Assembly: GCF_037975245.1 (NCBI RefSeq)
Contig: NC_092571.1
Coordinates: forward strand, 13,294,917 to 13,358,916
Length of the DNA: 64,000 nucleotides
Direction of reading: 5' to 3'
Source of the DNA: Apostichopus japonicus
Taxonomy: Eukaryota; Echinodermata; Holothuroidea; Aspidochirotida; Stichopodidae
In this document: positions 45,650 to 57,750 of the stretch, piece by piece
Layout: every line of letters begins with the position of its first letter
How positions within the stretch are numbered: the stretch's first letter is position 1
Translations under genes and position numbers: made by a program
Notes under the pieces: model-generated
Database searches by the model: none
What the model was told of the DNA's origin: nothing
The model's input: only the letters and a program-made list of their open reading frames with translations

Positions 45650-46412
45650 GAACTTCCCAAGCACAACTATCAGAGAAACCTGTGATGGACATGTAGTCTA
45701 AGTGTCCCTGAGTAGCAACACAGTCCACTGTTGAATTACCACTACACGAGGTAATATAAATCTTTAACACATTATCTTTACTGTACCTTCACGTGAATAA
45801 TGCTTCTTAAAACTACAGTCATTTGGTTCAATAACGTGCAAGTCTACAACTGGATATGCGTCTGGAATGGAACATGTCAGTTCAAATTTATAGTCATTAT
45901 TCGGATGTAAAGTAAGATTTTTCCTTTCACAGAGGAGAGGTGAAAGAGGATGATAAATGGTAAACAGACGGTAAGTATGTTGAACGAGAAGTATTTTATA
46001 GTAATCCTCGAACAATGACACATGGTAGGTTCCAGCATCTTCTGGTTGGAGGTTTAGGATTGAAAAATCAAAATCAAAGTACGATGGATAATCTCCGTGT
46101 GAATATTCTACTTGAAATAAATAACGATTGACTGTGTGATTATAATCCGACCTGAAGAACTCAGTGTAAGCAAAATGTTTCTCCGGTGTGGGCCATCTCA
46201 GTGAAATTCAACTCTAATCGAAGTATATATATATATTGATATGAAAAAGAAATATCTCGAAAGGCTAAGTCACATCCTACAACCGAATAGCAGTCTGTCG
46301 ATTTCATAGCTGGTCCATCTTGACAATTAAAATCACAATCGCTACACTCGGAAAAAGACATTAACTGCAACAATAGGAAAAAGAAAATATCAGAAAAATG
46401 TACAATCTCCAT
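45650..46412 (-). pseudogene. Ig receptor unit 2, fused V+C first exon with two frameshifts
   Basis: ATG at 46412; signal peptide (DIFFFLLLQLMSFSECS), CDFNC..STDCYSVVGC, then LRLELNFTEM. The frame shifts near 46175 (GGAGAAACATTTTGC) and resumes with AYTEFFRSDYNHTVNRYLFQ, then DAGTYHVSLF and, without an intron, HTYRLFTIYHPLSPLLCE. A second shift near 45780 is followed by ITSCSGNSTVDCVATQ and a stop near 45650 with no donor. A (TA)n run sits at 46224-46236 within the coding part. Pseudogene as assembled; the relics at 37.8-39.7 kb belong to this subfamily. Confidence 0.7.
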
Positions 46413-46689
46413 TGTTAAAGGGATCTTATTCTTACAATATTTACGCCGTGCGTTATAATTACCGATGCTTAGCTCTGCAGAGTAGTCTTCTCTCGATAGA
46501 AACCAATAGCAGAGAGTATGTATTTTAGAAGAAATTAAGGTTCGTGCGCATGCACGGAAGTGTTCAGAACATGAAATATCAATGTAGCCACGCGTGAAAG
46601 ATCGCTGATACTAAAATAGTAAAATAAAATATATTTAACAGTTTTTTCAATGAATTCATATAAATTCCCTTTCTTTGCTGATGGTACGA

Positions 46690-47420
46690 TCTGTGTCGAC
46701 TATAATTTTGGAAGAACAACGTATTCGTCTGAACCTCTTTCATTAACATGAAGTTTGCCTGATGGGAAGTGGTTGATAGTTGTAGTAACTATGAAAGAAT
46801 GCAACAAGGATGGCATCTTACTTACAAACATTTGACACAGTTTCTTGAAAACCCGGGTTCTTTTTTATACATGACAGCAGATAATAAGTAATATAATCGA
46901 AATGTATTTAAAAAAAAGGTCAAATAGAGGGAGGGGTACCCGAGAAATATGCGACTAACAATAATGTTATTATACTGTATTTAGTTAAGTCCGTTAATAA
47001 ATTGCCCCAGGCTAACCTTGGCTGTCGACGTCAATGCCTCTATAGTTCGTCAACATTTGACCAGTCACCATCAAAATCGTTTATACGCTTAACGGACATT
47101 ACAGTATAGACGCAGTTTGTGGCTATTGATTCTGATTAAAGTATGCAGAACAATCAAACTTAGCTTGGAAAATAAAAACAAGAAATATTAGACAGGAAAA
47201 GAAAACGACGATTCGATATCTTAGCGAAATGAGTTGTTGGGCACCCGGAATACATTCCGAGAAGCCATCATTGCATACGGTTAAAATACTCGTAGTATTC
47301 AACACACTAAATTTATGAGTAATATATTTTGTTAATTTATTGTTTACTCATAGCACTTGTTTGTTCTCTTTTATCCAGAATGAAGTTATTTGACAAGTTG
47401 CTCTTGTTTAATTATGCAAT
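46690..47420. repeat. Segmental duplication, third copy
   Basis: Diverged copy of parts of 13080-14500 and 19504-20700 (GTCGACTATAATTTTGGAAG, TTGGCTGTCGACGTCAATGC, AGTTCGTCAACA). Contains a second empty site for U2-headed copy 1 near 46765. Non-coding. Confidence 0.6.
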
Positions 47421-48183
47421 AGTTGGGAAAAATTTCAGTTCAAAAGAACGAAAATCTGTATATCCACTGTCAATGAGATAATAGTGATTCATTACCTCAC
47501 GAATTAAATTGGTTGTTTTTGGTACCTTTATATATGGCAAAAGAGGCAAGAGGGAAGGAAAATACAAGCTGAACGAGAAAGAAAGAAAGAGAACTTGAAA
47601 TTAATCCCAAAAGTCGACGCTTATCACATAGATATGCTAGAAAGAAAACGAGAACATATTTGTAACCAATCGTCATGAACTGAACACGTGGAAAGAACCT
47701 TCAACGTAACAGAACTTATAAGTAATAGGCGTAAACACTTATGAGAATATATAGAAAGATGCTTCTAACTATTATTAATTACAATGTTGTGTATATTTCA
47801 CACTCATATACGCTCTATGTCCTTCTTTACGTCTTTCTCCCCGGACAATCCCCCTCCTCGGAAATTTCGACGATTGATTGACAGCCGATGTAGGCGGGGC
47901 TTAGGCTATTAGTCCAGTAAAAATGAGGGTGAAGCTAGAACTAACTGCAACAGAAGAGTTCATGTGTTCATATTGTTGTTGTGTCCCCACTGAAGCGTGA
48001 CTGCATATATTCCTTTTGCCTCTGGCAAGAAATAAAAAAGAGTGAAAGAAAAGTCTACCAGGAAACAAACGCAGATATAGTGCCCTCGAAGTGCGCAGAA
48101 AATGTTAAGGTTATCTAGTTTTACTACATTGCAAAAGTATTACATTGGTAGCGTGACAGGACGAAAGTGGTAATTCAGATCTC
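47421..48183. other. No supported feature
   Basis: Includes a purine-rich stretch near 47530-47600 (GAAAGAAAGAAAGAG). Nothing else recognised. Confidence 0.35.
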
Positions 48184-48185
48184 TA

Positions 48186-48380
48186 CACTCTAAAAACAGT
48201 TGGTTAAAAAATTAACCAATACCTTAACCAACACTGGGCACGTATGTCAAATTCGACTTATTGGTGATATTTTAACCAACACCTGTTGGTTAACGGCTTT
48301 AACCAGCCGTTGGGTAACATTTTTAACCAATAAAATAACTATAAGTTTGTACCCAACAGTTGTTGGTTAAATTAATTGTG
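48186..48380. repeat. Left terminal region of the SAM element
   Basis: 26-bp-class terminal inverted repeat followed by at least six copies of TTAACCAA or its complement within 190 bp, some arranged as hairpins (TTAACCAACACCTGTTGGTTAA). Confidence 0.7.
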
Positions 48381-49545
48381 TAAATTATGCCCATCATTGG
48401 TGAACTTACAAATGTAGGGATCATTAAATTGGGGAATTAAAAATCATTGTATTGGGCAATTACTACATTTAAATTGGGCATTGGCTTTGACCATTACAAA
48501 AGGGTTGGGCAGTTAAATGAGCCTTCATTGCCCAATATATGTTAGCGAATGCAATATATTGGACAGTGATGGATGAGATCCTCAGTGGATTTTACTTAAT
48601 GTAGTTGAAAGACTCCTCACAAGTTTTGCTCATGCAGACCTAGTTTGCAAAAATCAGTTGAATATGGCAATGCAAAGAGTAAACAATTCCTTGAAAAATA
48701 TGGAGAAATTAACAAACAGTTACATTACAATAGCCAGATGGATGACATTTTGAGAACTTGTTTTTATTGAAAACAATAACCAGCTGAACCATGCATGTGA
48801 ATAAAATACAAACAAAACAAAACAACACACAAATATGCTTGGATGTAACAACTTCTTAGCTGTGCTCTATCAGACCTTTAAGGTGACACAATGTAAAAAC
48901 CTATACTCTTCAAGAAGAACCTTATTCATAGAAAACTTGTAACACTCAATATCTCACATATGTAACTATAGATCAATTGATGTATAAACAATCTAAGAAT
49001 CTAAACATCAATCATGATCTGATTAATCAAGGTTTACCTATAGTATACATACAGTTAATTAGGAATTACATTGAGTATCACATACATATGTGGTGTACAT
49101 GATTACATTTAGAGACATATTTATGATCAATGCAGTACATTGCAGCCAGTGCATTGTTCTTATTTTCAGTATTTGGATGTATAGTTTATATATCTTCACC
49201 ACATATAGAGATACATGTGTAGGTGAAATTTAGCTACATTAAACCTTACTCACTCATGAAAGATCAGTTGATCAGATCGGGATTCCAATAAAAATTAGTA
49301 AGGAAAGTTTTGATTTGTACCAGCATGGTATGTAAAAATATGTCAGATCATGAGTTTTAATTAAATGTCCCTTCAAGATGATGCTATCCGGTGTGTGAAT
49401 TTTAAAATAGTAATATTATACAAACTTCTTGCTTACAATTATTATATGAGCTTCTTGCTTACAGTTTCCTTTTAAGGCACTTCTTACTTTCCAGGGCCAG
49501 GAATGCTATAATACAACTTGGCATATGTGCTTCTTTGATTTCATT

Positions 49546-49790
49546 AATCACATTTTGAATGAACTGCCAAACAAGACTGCATGAAGGTCGATAAGCCATG
49601 TCCAAAATGCACATTTGCCATGAAACAGAAATAAACAGCTTTTATAGAAGAGATTTGTGAGAAACTGACCTCTGTTCTAAAATAGCAAATATCTGGGTTG
49701 GTACCAAGAGGGCTCCTTGCATACAAAAGTAGCTGCAGTATTTTTGTGGCATCAATATCCTTTGAACTTTGTAAAATATCAGCCATGAAT
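49546..49790 (-). pseudogene. Degenerate tandem copy of the last SAM-gene exon
   Basis: MADILQSSKDIDATKILQLL then frameshifted text, paralogous to 49822-50139 (ADILQISKTIDATKKLQPF). Flanking sequence is duplicated too (GCCTTAAAAGG and TTGCTTACAATTATT recur), so this is a local tandem duplication downstream of the stop. Confidence 0.7.
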
Positions 49791-49821
49791 ATCTTGCTTA
49801 CAATTATTTTCTTTTAAGCCA

Positions 49822-52800
49822 CTAATTACTTTTAAAGGCCAAGAATGATCTAAGATCTCTTATGCAACTTGGCACATGTGCTTCTTTGATTTCATAAATC
49901 ACATTTTGAATGAACTGCCACACAAGACAGCATGAAGGTTGGTAAGCCATGTCCAAAATGTACATTGCTTTGAAACAGAAATCGATAGCTTTCAGAAGTG
50001 ATTCTTGAGGGACTGGCCTTCGTTCTAGTATAACGAATGTTTGGGTTGGTGCCAAGAGAGTTCCTTTACATACAACAAATGGCTGCAGCTTTTTTGTGGC
50101 ATCAATAGTCTTTGAAATTTGTAGAATATCAGCCACTCCCTGTGAGAAAAATTGAAAAAAATGAAAAGTGTCACAAGCTGCTCTTTGTCAATCAATATGA
50201 AGTTGTGACAGCAAAAAGCCCTCCATTCTAGCAGATTTGTATTTAGAAAAAACTTTATATGAAATTATACTTGCACAGCCAAACTTCATAACCACCCATA
50301 TCTATGCTTACAATGACATGCTAGTTTTAAAATAAGTACTATGAACGTTTGATACATTTTAAATTTACTGTTTAGTTATCATGTTTAGAAGATACTTTTA
50401 CTATCATTAACTTTTTATCACCAACTCATAATTTATTCCTTAAAATCAGCTACACATGTGACCCATATCCTACTACTGTCATTTACCAAATTGAGCAAAA
50501 TTTGACAAGCATATTGTTGTTGTGAAATCAATATTTAAATAATATTACCTAGGCCCTGCCCACTCATGAATATTAATTATCCATTTTGAACCAAACGGAA
50601 TATGGTTCATGTGCTTGGGAGCATCTATATACATTGACACAAATCCAGCATAATTGTTGAGATTCCACATTAACAAGCAATCCATCACAAACTACAAAAC
50701 ACATATGTCATAAGCATGTTGTCAATGAACTTCAACAAGTGGGCAAATGAATGCTTAAAAACCTACTGGTTGAATGTCCACGAAGGAGGTGATTGCCTCT
50801 TTTACTGAAAACAATCCTTTCTTTCCCTTTCCTTTCCCTCTCAAGATGACTGGAAGAAGAAAAAATGCCAATGTTTTCTTCTTATCTGTGAAAGTGACAA
50901 AACATAACTAAAGATAGGTCCAAAATCCTTGTGCATAAAAATATAACACAATTAATGACCACTTAACATATAAATTGTCATTATCACGTACAGTGCCCGT
51001 ACAGCACAAATTATTTGTATTTTCTCTTGCCTTTATTTGTCTCTAACACTAGAAGTCCTTCAAGTCATTTGTATCAGAAAATGGCATATCATGAGAATGC
51101 AATGAGAAAATGGCATATCATGAGAATGTAATGAGATAAGTTAGCATCTGTTTGGTATTTTGTGTATGTTTATTTTCAATCATACATGTCTCCTTTAAAA
51201 GCCCACATTCATAATGTTATGCTGCTATCACAACCTGTTTGCAAAGTTATCTACTCTTTATATTTTATTATATATTCAGATCTCAAAACACTAATGAACC
51301 TTTGACATATTTTGTGTTCTATTGTTCTATAGTAGTCACTAGCTTTTGGCTTAAATGAAATCCCAAAGATGGGTCAGATGGAGTCTAAGCAAGGGAATAT
51401 ACCTGCACCAACCCAACTTGGTTTCTGTCTGCACCAGATCCCATTGATGCTTTTTGTTCAATTTCAGTTTATATTTTTACAAAAAAAGAAAAGGAAGTGT
51501 TGTTGTCTTTACAAAAAGTAAACTAAGGCTATTTTGAGAACAAGATCAGATATATTACAGATAATTGGTCAAACCTGATCTTTCAGAAGTTCCTAGTGTC
51601 ATGGTGGTAAAAGGTTGCAAGGAATGATCAACATACACAAATTAAATTAGCTCAACTATGTGCACTGAAATAAGAAGCACTCTTACCAATAGACAAACTC
51701 TCTAGGTTAACATACTCCAATCCAAGAAGGCCTTGCCAGTTTTCAACCTGTTTGCCATATTCTATAATCCCATTGTAGTACAAGTCCCATTTCTCATACA
51801 GGTGATCCTAATGCTCAGGCCAAAGCACTGAAAAATCTTGTTCTATCTGACAGAGCAAAGGGAAATAGAATATTTTAATGTGTGTAAGCATATTCTTTTT
51901 TGATCCTCAGCTAGGATCCATTAAAAAATCACTCTCACTGAATTTGTTAAAGTCTGGTTCCATGCATCTATACAAACACTATGTATTGTTGAAGCTGGAT
52001 GTGGAAAATCCAACTACTTGAGACCTTTGGCTAGTTTAATAACATTTAGAAAACATCTGGGAAAGAAAAGTAAGTATTTAACATTTATTGACAGATGCTT
52101 TGAAAATATTTCAGAATACAGCTCAAAAATGTTTTTTTTTTCAAATTATTTTTTTAATGTGGTGGGGGGAAATTTGAGTTGCAAAAATTCAATATTTAAC
52201 ATTTGTGATATCATCACTGAACATATTCATGGGAATAATTTATCTTGTCTCCCTGTAACAAGATGATGAACAAGTTGTTAGATTGGTACACAATTGCAAG
52301 AAATGCAGAGCAAACATTGCACATAAAACCATAGCACTGAATGGCAAAGACACCATATTAAAAAAAAACTTTGTACAAATTGTAAACCTTATTATACCGC
52401 TTGAATCTGTACCTTTTTTCTACACTAAGCATCAGCAATCTTTCTTAAAATCCTAGCTATATCCTTGAATAAACAACATTTTCATCCAAAAATAACATTT
52501 ATTCCCAATCTGGTCCTTATAATGCATACTGATCTGCCAGATGCCTAAGGTTAACTTAAAAGTCAGTCAGTTTTCTTCACTGTGTGGCTGATTACTAGCA
52601 TAAACTTCCAGGCATGAATTAAAAGAGATTTAAAATATAATGCCATCATTTAAAAAAAGCAGTGAAACTAGTTCTTTCCAATCAAACTAGATATGTAGTC
52701 AATCAAAGTACTGTTTTTAAGTTGGCCAAATAGCCTTCAAAGTGAAATATAGTAACTATATATATAACTCATCAGTGAGGTTAGTGACTTAATTAATTTC

Positions 52801-55055
52801 AGTGTTTCTGCTAAATCAAAACCTTGCTAGTAATTTCTCCACAAGAGATAAAGGATATGGTCTTGAATAGTATCTTCGTAATATGTGTATTCAGAGCTCG
52901 CTTCTTTACTATATTTGATGCAAAATCACCCACGTATTTCTCCTTAATTAAGCAGCAAAAATTCAAATTTGATAGTTACCATTCCACGGTCTAACAACCT
53001 GGGATACTCTTTCAGAATATCTGAAATGTTAGTTGAGTGGTCTTTGATCTGCTGTTGTCTGTAAACTGCAGTTTGCCTCATGAAGTCCGATACTTTCTCT
53101 CTTGGTTCCATGTTACATTTCAGCCACTCAGTCATCATCACCAATTCCTCTTTGTTCTCCAGATCAGCTTCTGGCAAGGACAATAAAAACATATATTTCC
53201 TACTAAACAGAGATTCCTTAACATCAAATTTTGAAGTTACCAATGGTTGTGGCAGGTATAACGTGTCCTAAGCCAGTCTTTGATCATTGTCATGGCATGA
53301 GAGATAAGTCAAATCCTGAAAATAGTTGGTAAAAACCTATTACACGGTAAAAACCTATTACACACCTCTCAATTTTGGTGGAGTGGACACTTTAGTCAAA
53401 GGAGTAGGCAATCTTCTTTTTACGTACGTAGCGTAGGTGCTCTTCTAGATACCCTGTCGCCGGTCGTCCTGTGGCACCTTTGCAATACCATGCTTCCTGC
53501 ACATGAAATCAGCATACTCTTTTATCAAACTGAAGTATGGTAGCAAAATTCAAGTCAACTCAGAAAATTATGTGACTTATTGATCTACATGTAAAGCTGT
53601 TGTACACCAACATTTAAAACTTCCTAGCTGGTTGGAACATAGGCTTTTAGCCAGCAAACCACAAACATGTCTGGTACATGTTCCACAATGGCACGGTAAC
53701 AATATGGACGCTATGACTAAGGACACTGTGGCACTCCATACCGTCCTCACAGAATATCGTATGTTTACTGATAAAACAGTATTGTCCCAAGGGACACTAT
53801 GACACTTGCTTTTAAGTGATAAGCCTAAAAGTAATGGGTTTGACCCTAATTGCACATATAATCAATAAGTTACAGAATTCTGATATTTTATGGAATAAGG
53901 AGGGTAACTACTGAACAACAAACTTCATTAATACCTTGGTTAGATTTAGAGATGAAGCCCATTGAAAACCAGTGCCTATGTTACAGTTTTTGGAAAAAAT
54001 GGAAAAATAAGCCTTTGATTCCACCTTCAGTTCTTGTAAGACATTTAAAGCATGTAAAATCCATTGCTGATATACAGGAGTACTCACCTCCTCCTTCCAA
54101 CCTGCCTGAAATTTTAGTCTGTCACCAATCTTTGGTATCAGATCCCTTATGTCATCTTCTTTAAGCAAAAGAAGTGCAGTTTTGTCAATTCCATTCTCTG
54201 AGGGTTATAAGAAAGGAATAAATCATCAGCATGCACACACTATCTACAAATATCACTATATATGAAATATGAAGAAATTCTGACTTAATGAATAATGGTT
54301 GTCAAGTTATTGCAATTTGAAAATTTTGATGTTTGATCATGTGACCTCATTAATATTCATGACATGACTCCAAAAAACAATGAGGTTTATCTACTCACTA
54401 TGGGACAGTAAGTATGGCGATGATCAATCATTCCCTTGTTGAGTTATCGTGCAAAAATTTTCATAAATATCCGCCAAAATATGTATGATATAAATCAAAA
54501 TAAAAAAGTTTGTGGCATCACATTTGATCTATCCTTAGCCTAACTGTTATAAGTGTGTAAATAATTAACAGGTGTATACACTAGGCTAGGCTACCTATAC
54601 TATAGACAGTAGGCCCTAGGTCGAAGTTTTTGTATTTGGACTTTAATAGGATACCACACTTACATTAATAATTAGGCCAAGCCTATGTCGATTACACGAA
54701 CAACACTAGTATACGGTGAAAAACACGAAAAAGATTCATAACATTTAACATCGACTAAACCACTGTGTTAAACACAGTGGTAGTTTAGTAACTGTATACT
54801 GTTACTAATATTACTAGTGTTACTATAGTATTAGGCATACTAGTAGTAGTATAGTACTAGTATTCACGTTAGCCTAGTATAAACCTAACGTTGGATGAGC
54901 CTAACGTTATACTGTCACTTGGGGTCTCAGTACCCACATAAGTTCAAACTTTTTACCGATGTTAAGCTACACTTACCGATAAAAGTTTCATGTAGAGACT
55001 CGATCTCGTATTTTTTCAAGAAATTCAAGACAGCACTGTCTTCGATATCTGCCAT
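49822..55055 (-). CDS. SAM-domain protein, seven exons, 324 aa (SAMD3-like)
   Basis: Exons (minus): 55055-54977, 54197-54088, 53496-53424, 53170-52980, 51807-51687, 50849-50767, 50139-49822. All introns have GT/AG ends; phases run 1,0,1,0,1,0 and match at every junction; the summed 975 bp is an open frame of 324 codons plus stop. Exons 1-2 give an N-terminal SAM domain (MADIEDSAVLNFLKKYEIES ... TALLLLKEDDIRDLIPKIGD, RLKFQAGW, residues about 1-60). The middle holds GYLEEHLRYV, MMTEWLKCNMEPREK and DILKEYPRLLDRGM; exon 5 DHLYEKWDLYYNGIIEYG; exon 6 a basic RGKGKGKKG; exon 7 TQTFVILERRP and AIDFCFKAMYILDMAYQP. This layout is like the 'SAM domain-containing protein 3-like' proteins that are multicopy in fish and invertebrates. 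Molecular role unknown. The gene fills a TIR-bounded element. Confidence 0.75.
54755..54790. repeat. Perfect-stem palindrome in SAM gene upstream region
   Basis: CCACTGTG and CACAGTGG around a TTAAA loop, flanked by AAA/TTT. Lies in intron 1 of the SAM gene. Confidence 0.6.
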
Positions 55056-55214
55056 GGCGTTAGCTGTATTCTTGATTACTGAACCACCCTGTCAGATCGT
55101 ACTATGCATGACGTGTTATGTAGTGTGTGTTATAGACGCTGCGCTGATGTACGTACAGTGTACATATATGTGTACGCGCGAATTTTTTACTCAGTGAGCG
55201 GTAAAGTTATAAAC

Positions 55215-55361
55215 AAGTTGGTTAAACGTCGGACTGTGAAATGTACACACTTATTGGAATAGCCCAAATACTGCCAGTTAACCAACTTAAGGGTACAAAC
55301 TAACCAATTAAGTGCACGGGGGTCCTATACCATTCTTTTTTTAACCAACGTTTTAAGAGTG
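55215..55361. repeat. Right terminal region of the SAM element
   Basis: Inverted partner of the left end: TTTTTTTAACCAACGTTTTA and AGAGTG, with further TTGGTTAAA and TTAACCAACTTAAG motifs inside. Confidence 0.7.
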
Positions 55362-55639
55362 TATGTAAGTAGACCAAAGTAAACCCATATTTCACTCCTT
55401 TATGTGGAAAATTAAGCGAAAGTCACTCTCTACAGGGTAGAAATGGTTTACACACAGAAGCGGAAATAAATAAATATATCACCAATGCACCAGAATCTCG
55501 CACAAAGATACTGGTATCTTTAACTTCTCGATTATTTTTTTCTCAGGTGAGTTAGGCCGTTGGTTATGCTAATATAAAATAATATAGTACGCACGCACAG
55601 TTTTTATTGGTATCTATAGCGTTATAAAATTGTCCCAAT

Positions 55640-55885
55640 TTGGTGCCCCGATTGACAATCATCTGTGGGCCAATAGTGTCCGGGGGAAACTGTCCGGTGG
55701 GGATTTCCAGGGGGAAATTGTCCGGGAGGGTAATTGTCAGTGGGTAATTGTCCGGTGGGGAGTCGACCGGGCGGAGTTTTCTCTGGTGGGAATTGTCCAG
55801 GGTGGGTATTACCTGAGTGGGAATTGTCCGAGGGTACTCGTCCAGGGGGGGGGGGAAGGTAATTGTCCAGGGGGAGTCACCAATA
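55640..55885. repeat. G-rich degenerate minisatellite
   Basis: About a dozen diverged units around GGGAATTGTCCGGTGGG, with a poly-G run near 55846-55855. Strong strand asymmetry (G-rich plus strand), very unlike the AT-rich surroundings. Open frames on both strands are by-products of the repeat. Confidence 0.85.
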
Positions 55886-56913
55886 AAAGAGTGTGACATC
55901 GTATAACCAGAATACACTACCCACTAACTGAACAAGGATAGTGGGTTTTAATTTGACTTTCAAACGTTGCTTTACAGAAAGTTTACGTGGTTAAATTTAA
56001 AATGGTGAGTGCTGGGAGATCATAATACTGATTGAAGTAAATATTACTAGATAACTTACTAACTAACAATGTATTGCAGGTTATCGTAAATCATGGATGT
56101 GAACTGAAGATAGTAAACGTAGGGAAAATCATGTCGCTTGTTCCATTATTTAAATATGCCATGAAATCACCCTATATCTTCACACATTCGATACACAACA
56201 AAACCCACTGAAATAACAACAGTCCAACTTCCTTACAAGAACATGTTACTTCAACTAACTCACTACAACATTATATAGGTAGTGTCCTCGTTATATCAAT
56301 ACTTGCTAACTTTTTAATGGCTCTTATGTCAAAAGCCTCTGTGAATCATGCATCTTCCATGTAATATAACTAGCATATGTTCTAATGTAGTTATATTCGC
56401 CACTGCATGTAGTTCCCCGTTCATTTAAATTACAAAATATGAAGACTATTTATCAACACAGCAAGGCTTCACTGTAACACTATGATAAAGTACACGCGTG
56501 TTTGTACGATAGCGTTGAGAGTTCACAAATATGAACCAGGCAAAGACAGGTGTGCCAGGAGGTGCCTGCATAATGGAGCTTGGGGTCAGGAAAAAGATGT
56601 CCCTTGACCATACCCACCAGCCCACGGACTTCAGAGCAACACGTGCAAGGAAACACTTTGAAAGAGCTAAAAGTCATTTTTGGATTAAAATTGTGTATTT
56701 TAACAATAACAGGGAACAAGCAGTTAGAACAGTACATAGCTTGTTTTGGTGCGATTTAGTATTTAGAAATTGTTCTTAGTCTCAAACATTTTCTAAATGG
56801 GCGGGGTATTTTTATATGTTAGGCGATGACTTTAAAAATGACGACTAGACAGTTTTTTTTTCTTTCAAAGCATTTGCGTACACGGTTAATAAAATAAATG
56901 ACAAAAGACTCAC

Positions 56914-57750
56914 CTGGATTACTTTTAGAGATATTAAAATCACATCTGTCCGAATACTGCGGCGTGGAAAAGAACGCCAGCGATTCCTGGGTAGCGATGC
57001 ATCCAACAGTTGAGTTCTGATCACAAGACGTAATGTCAACAGAAAGCTCTTGAATACCGTTATCATCCGTGTAATGTTTCTGAAAATCACAGCCCTCGGG
57101 CTCAATCATTTCCAGATTTATCGGTGGAAACCCGTCTGTTATTGAACAAGATATATTTACGTGGTAGGAGCGGGATGGGGATGAGGAGGGGCCTTGACAA
57201 ACAAGAGGTGTAGGAGGCTGGTAGACTGTAAAGAGATGATAGGTGTGATGAGAGTAAAGAGTATACGGAGAGTTATCATCAGTCAATGACAGATGATAAG
57301 TACCAGCATCCTGTCGTTGAAGGCTTAAGATGGAGAAAGAGAAATTAACCTTAGTAATGTTAGGCCGGTAGTAGGACCGATCTTCCTCGATATAGTCTAC
57401 TTTTATTTGAAATAAATATCGATTGACTGTCTGATTCGGTCTGATTTGTAAACCGTTGAAGGAGTAAGTTGGTTTAGAGGGAACGTCTCCATTAGTACGT
57501 CTGGTAAAGTTCATCGCAACTCGTAAACCATCTATATATATATATATCTATAATATATCTCCACTCTAATATGATCTTTATTAACAGCAATATCCGGGAA
57601 CGAGAAGTCACAAGCTAGCATAGCGTAACATTCCTTTGAATTTACTGTTTGTCCTTCTCTGCAGTGATATTTACAACCGATTACGTTACAAGTATATAAT
57701 ACCAGGAAGATGAAAAGATGAAAGAACTTTGAAACAAGGAAACCATCCAT
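56914..57750 (-). pseudogene. Ig receptor unit 2, fused V+C first exon, frameshift at (TA)n
   Basis: Duplicate of 29683-30517. ATG at 57750, signal peptide FFHLFIFLVLYTCNV, CKYHC..NSKECYAMLAC. The frame breaks at the TA run 57532-57548 (YYRYIYI then stop) and resumes at MNFTRRTNGDVPSKPTYSF, continuing open through the C domain to donor CCAG|GTGAGTC at 56914. Exon length 837 bp, two bases more than the intact copy. All other signals are intact, so this is either a recent pseudogene, an assembly indel, or a length-variable allele. Confidence 0.75.
57532..57548. repeat. (TA)n run inside V coding sequence
   Basis: Site of the frameshift in the V+C exon copy B; the intact paralogue at about 30310-30330 has an interrupted version. 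Confidence 0.85.

Larger units (their letters stand above)
48186..55361 (-). mobile_element. 7.2-kb TIR element carrying a SAM-domain gene
   Basis: Ends are inverted: left CACTCTAAAAACAGTTGGTT, right (complement) CACTCTTAAAACGTTGGTTA, each flanked outside by TA (48184-48185 and 55362-55363). Subterminal regions repeat TTAACCAAC/GTTGGTTAA in both orientations. Inside is a complete seven-exon minus-strand gene and no recognisable transposase. TA flanks fit several DNA-transposon superfamilies; I cannot choose one. Confidence 0.65.

Noticed and set aside
50549-50691. Extra SAM-gene exon (FVMDCLLMWNLNNYAGFVSM...) with GT/AG borders
   Set aside because: Including it breaks the frame of the last exon, whereas exon 6 to exon 7 joins perfectly without it. 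Could still be a poison or alternative exon.
51808-51824. Nonsense TAG in SAM exon 5
   Set aside because: That TAG is the splice acceptor; starting the exon at 51807 restores phase with exon 4.
55564-55917. Pro-rich or Gly-rich ORFs on both strands
   Set aside because: Direct products of the G-rich minisatellite.
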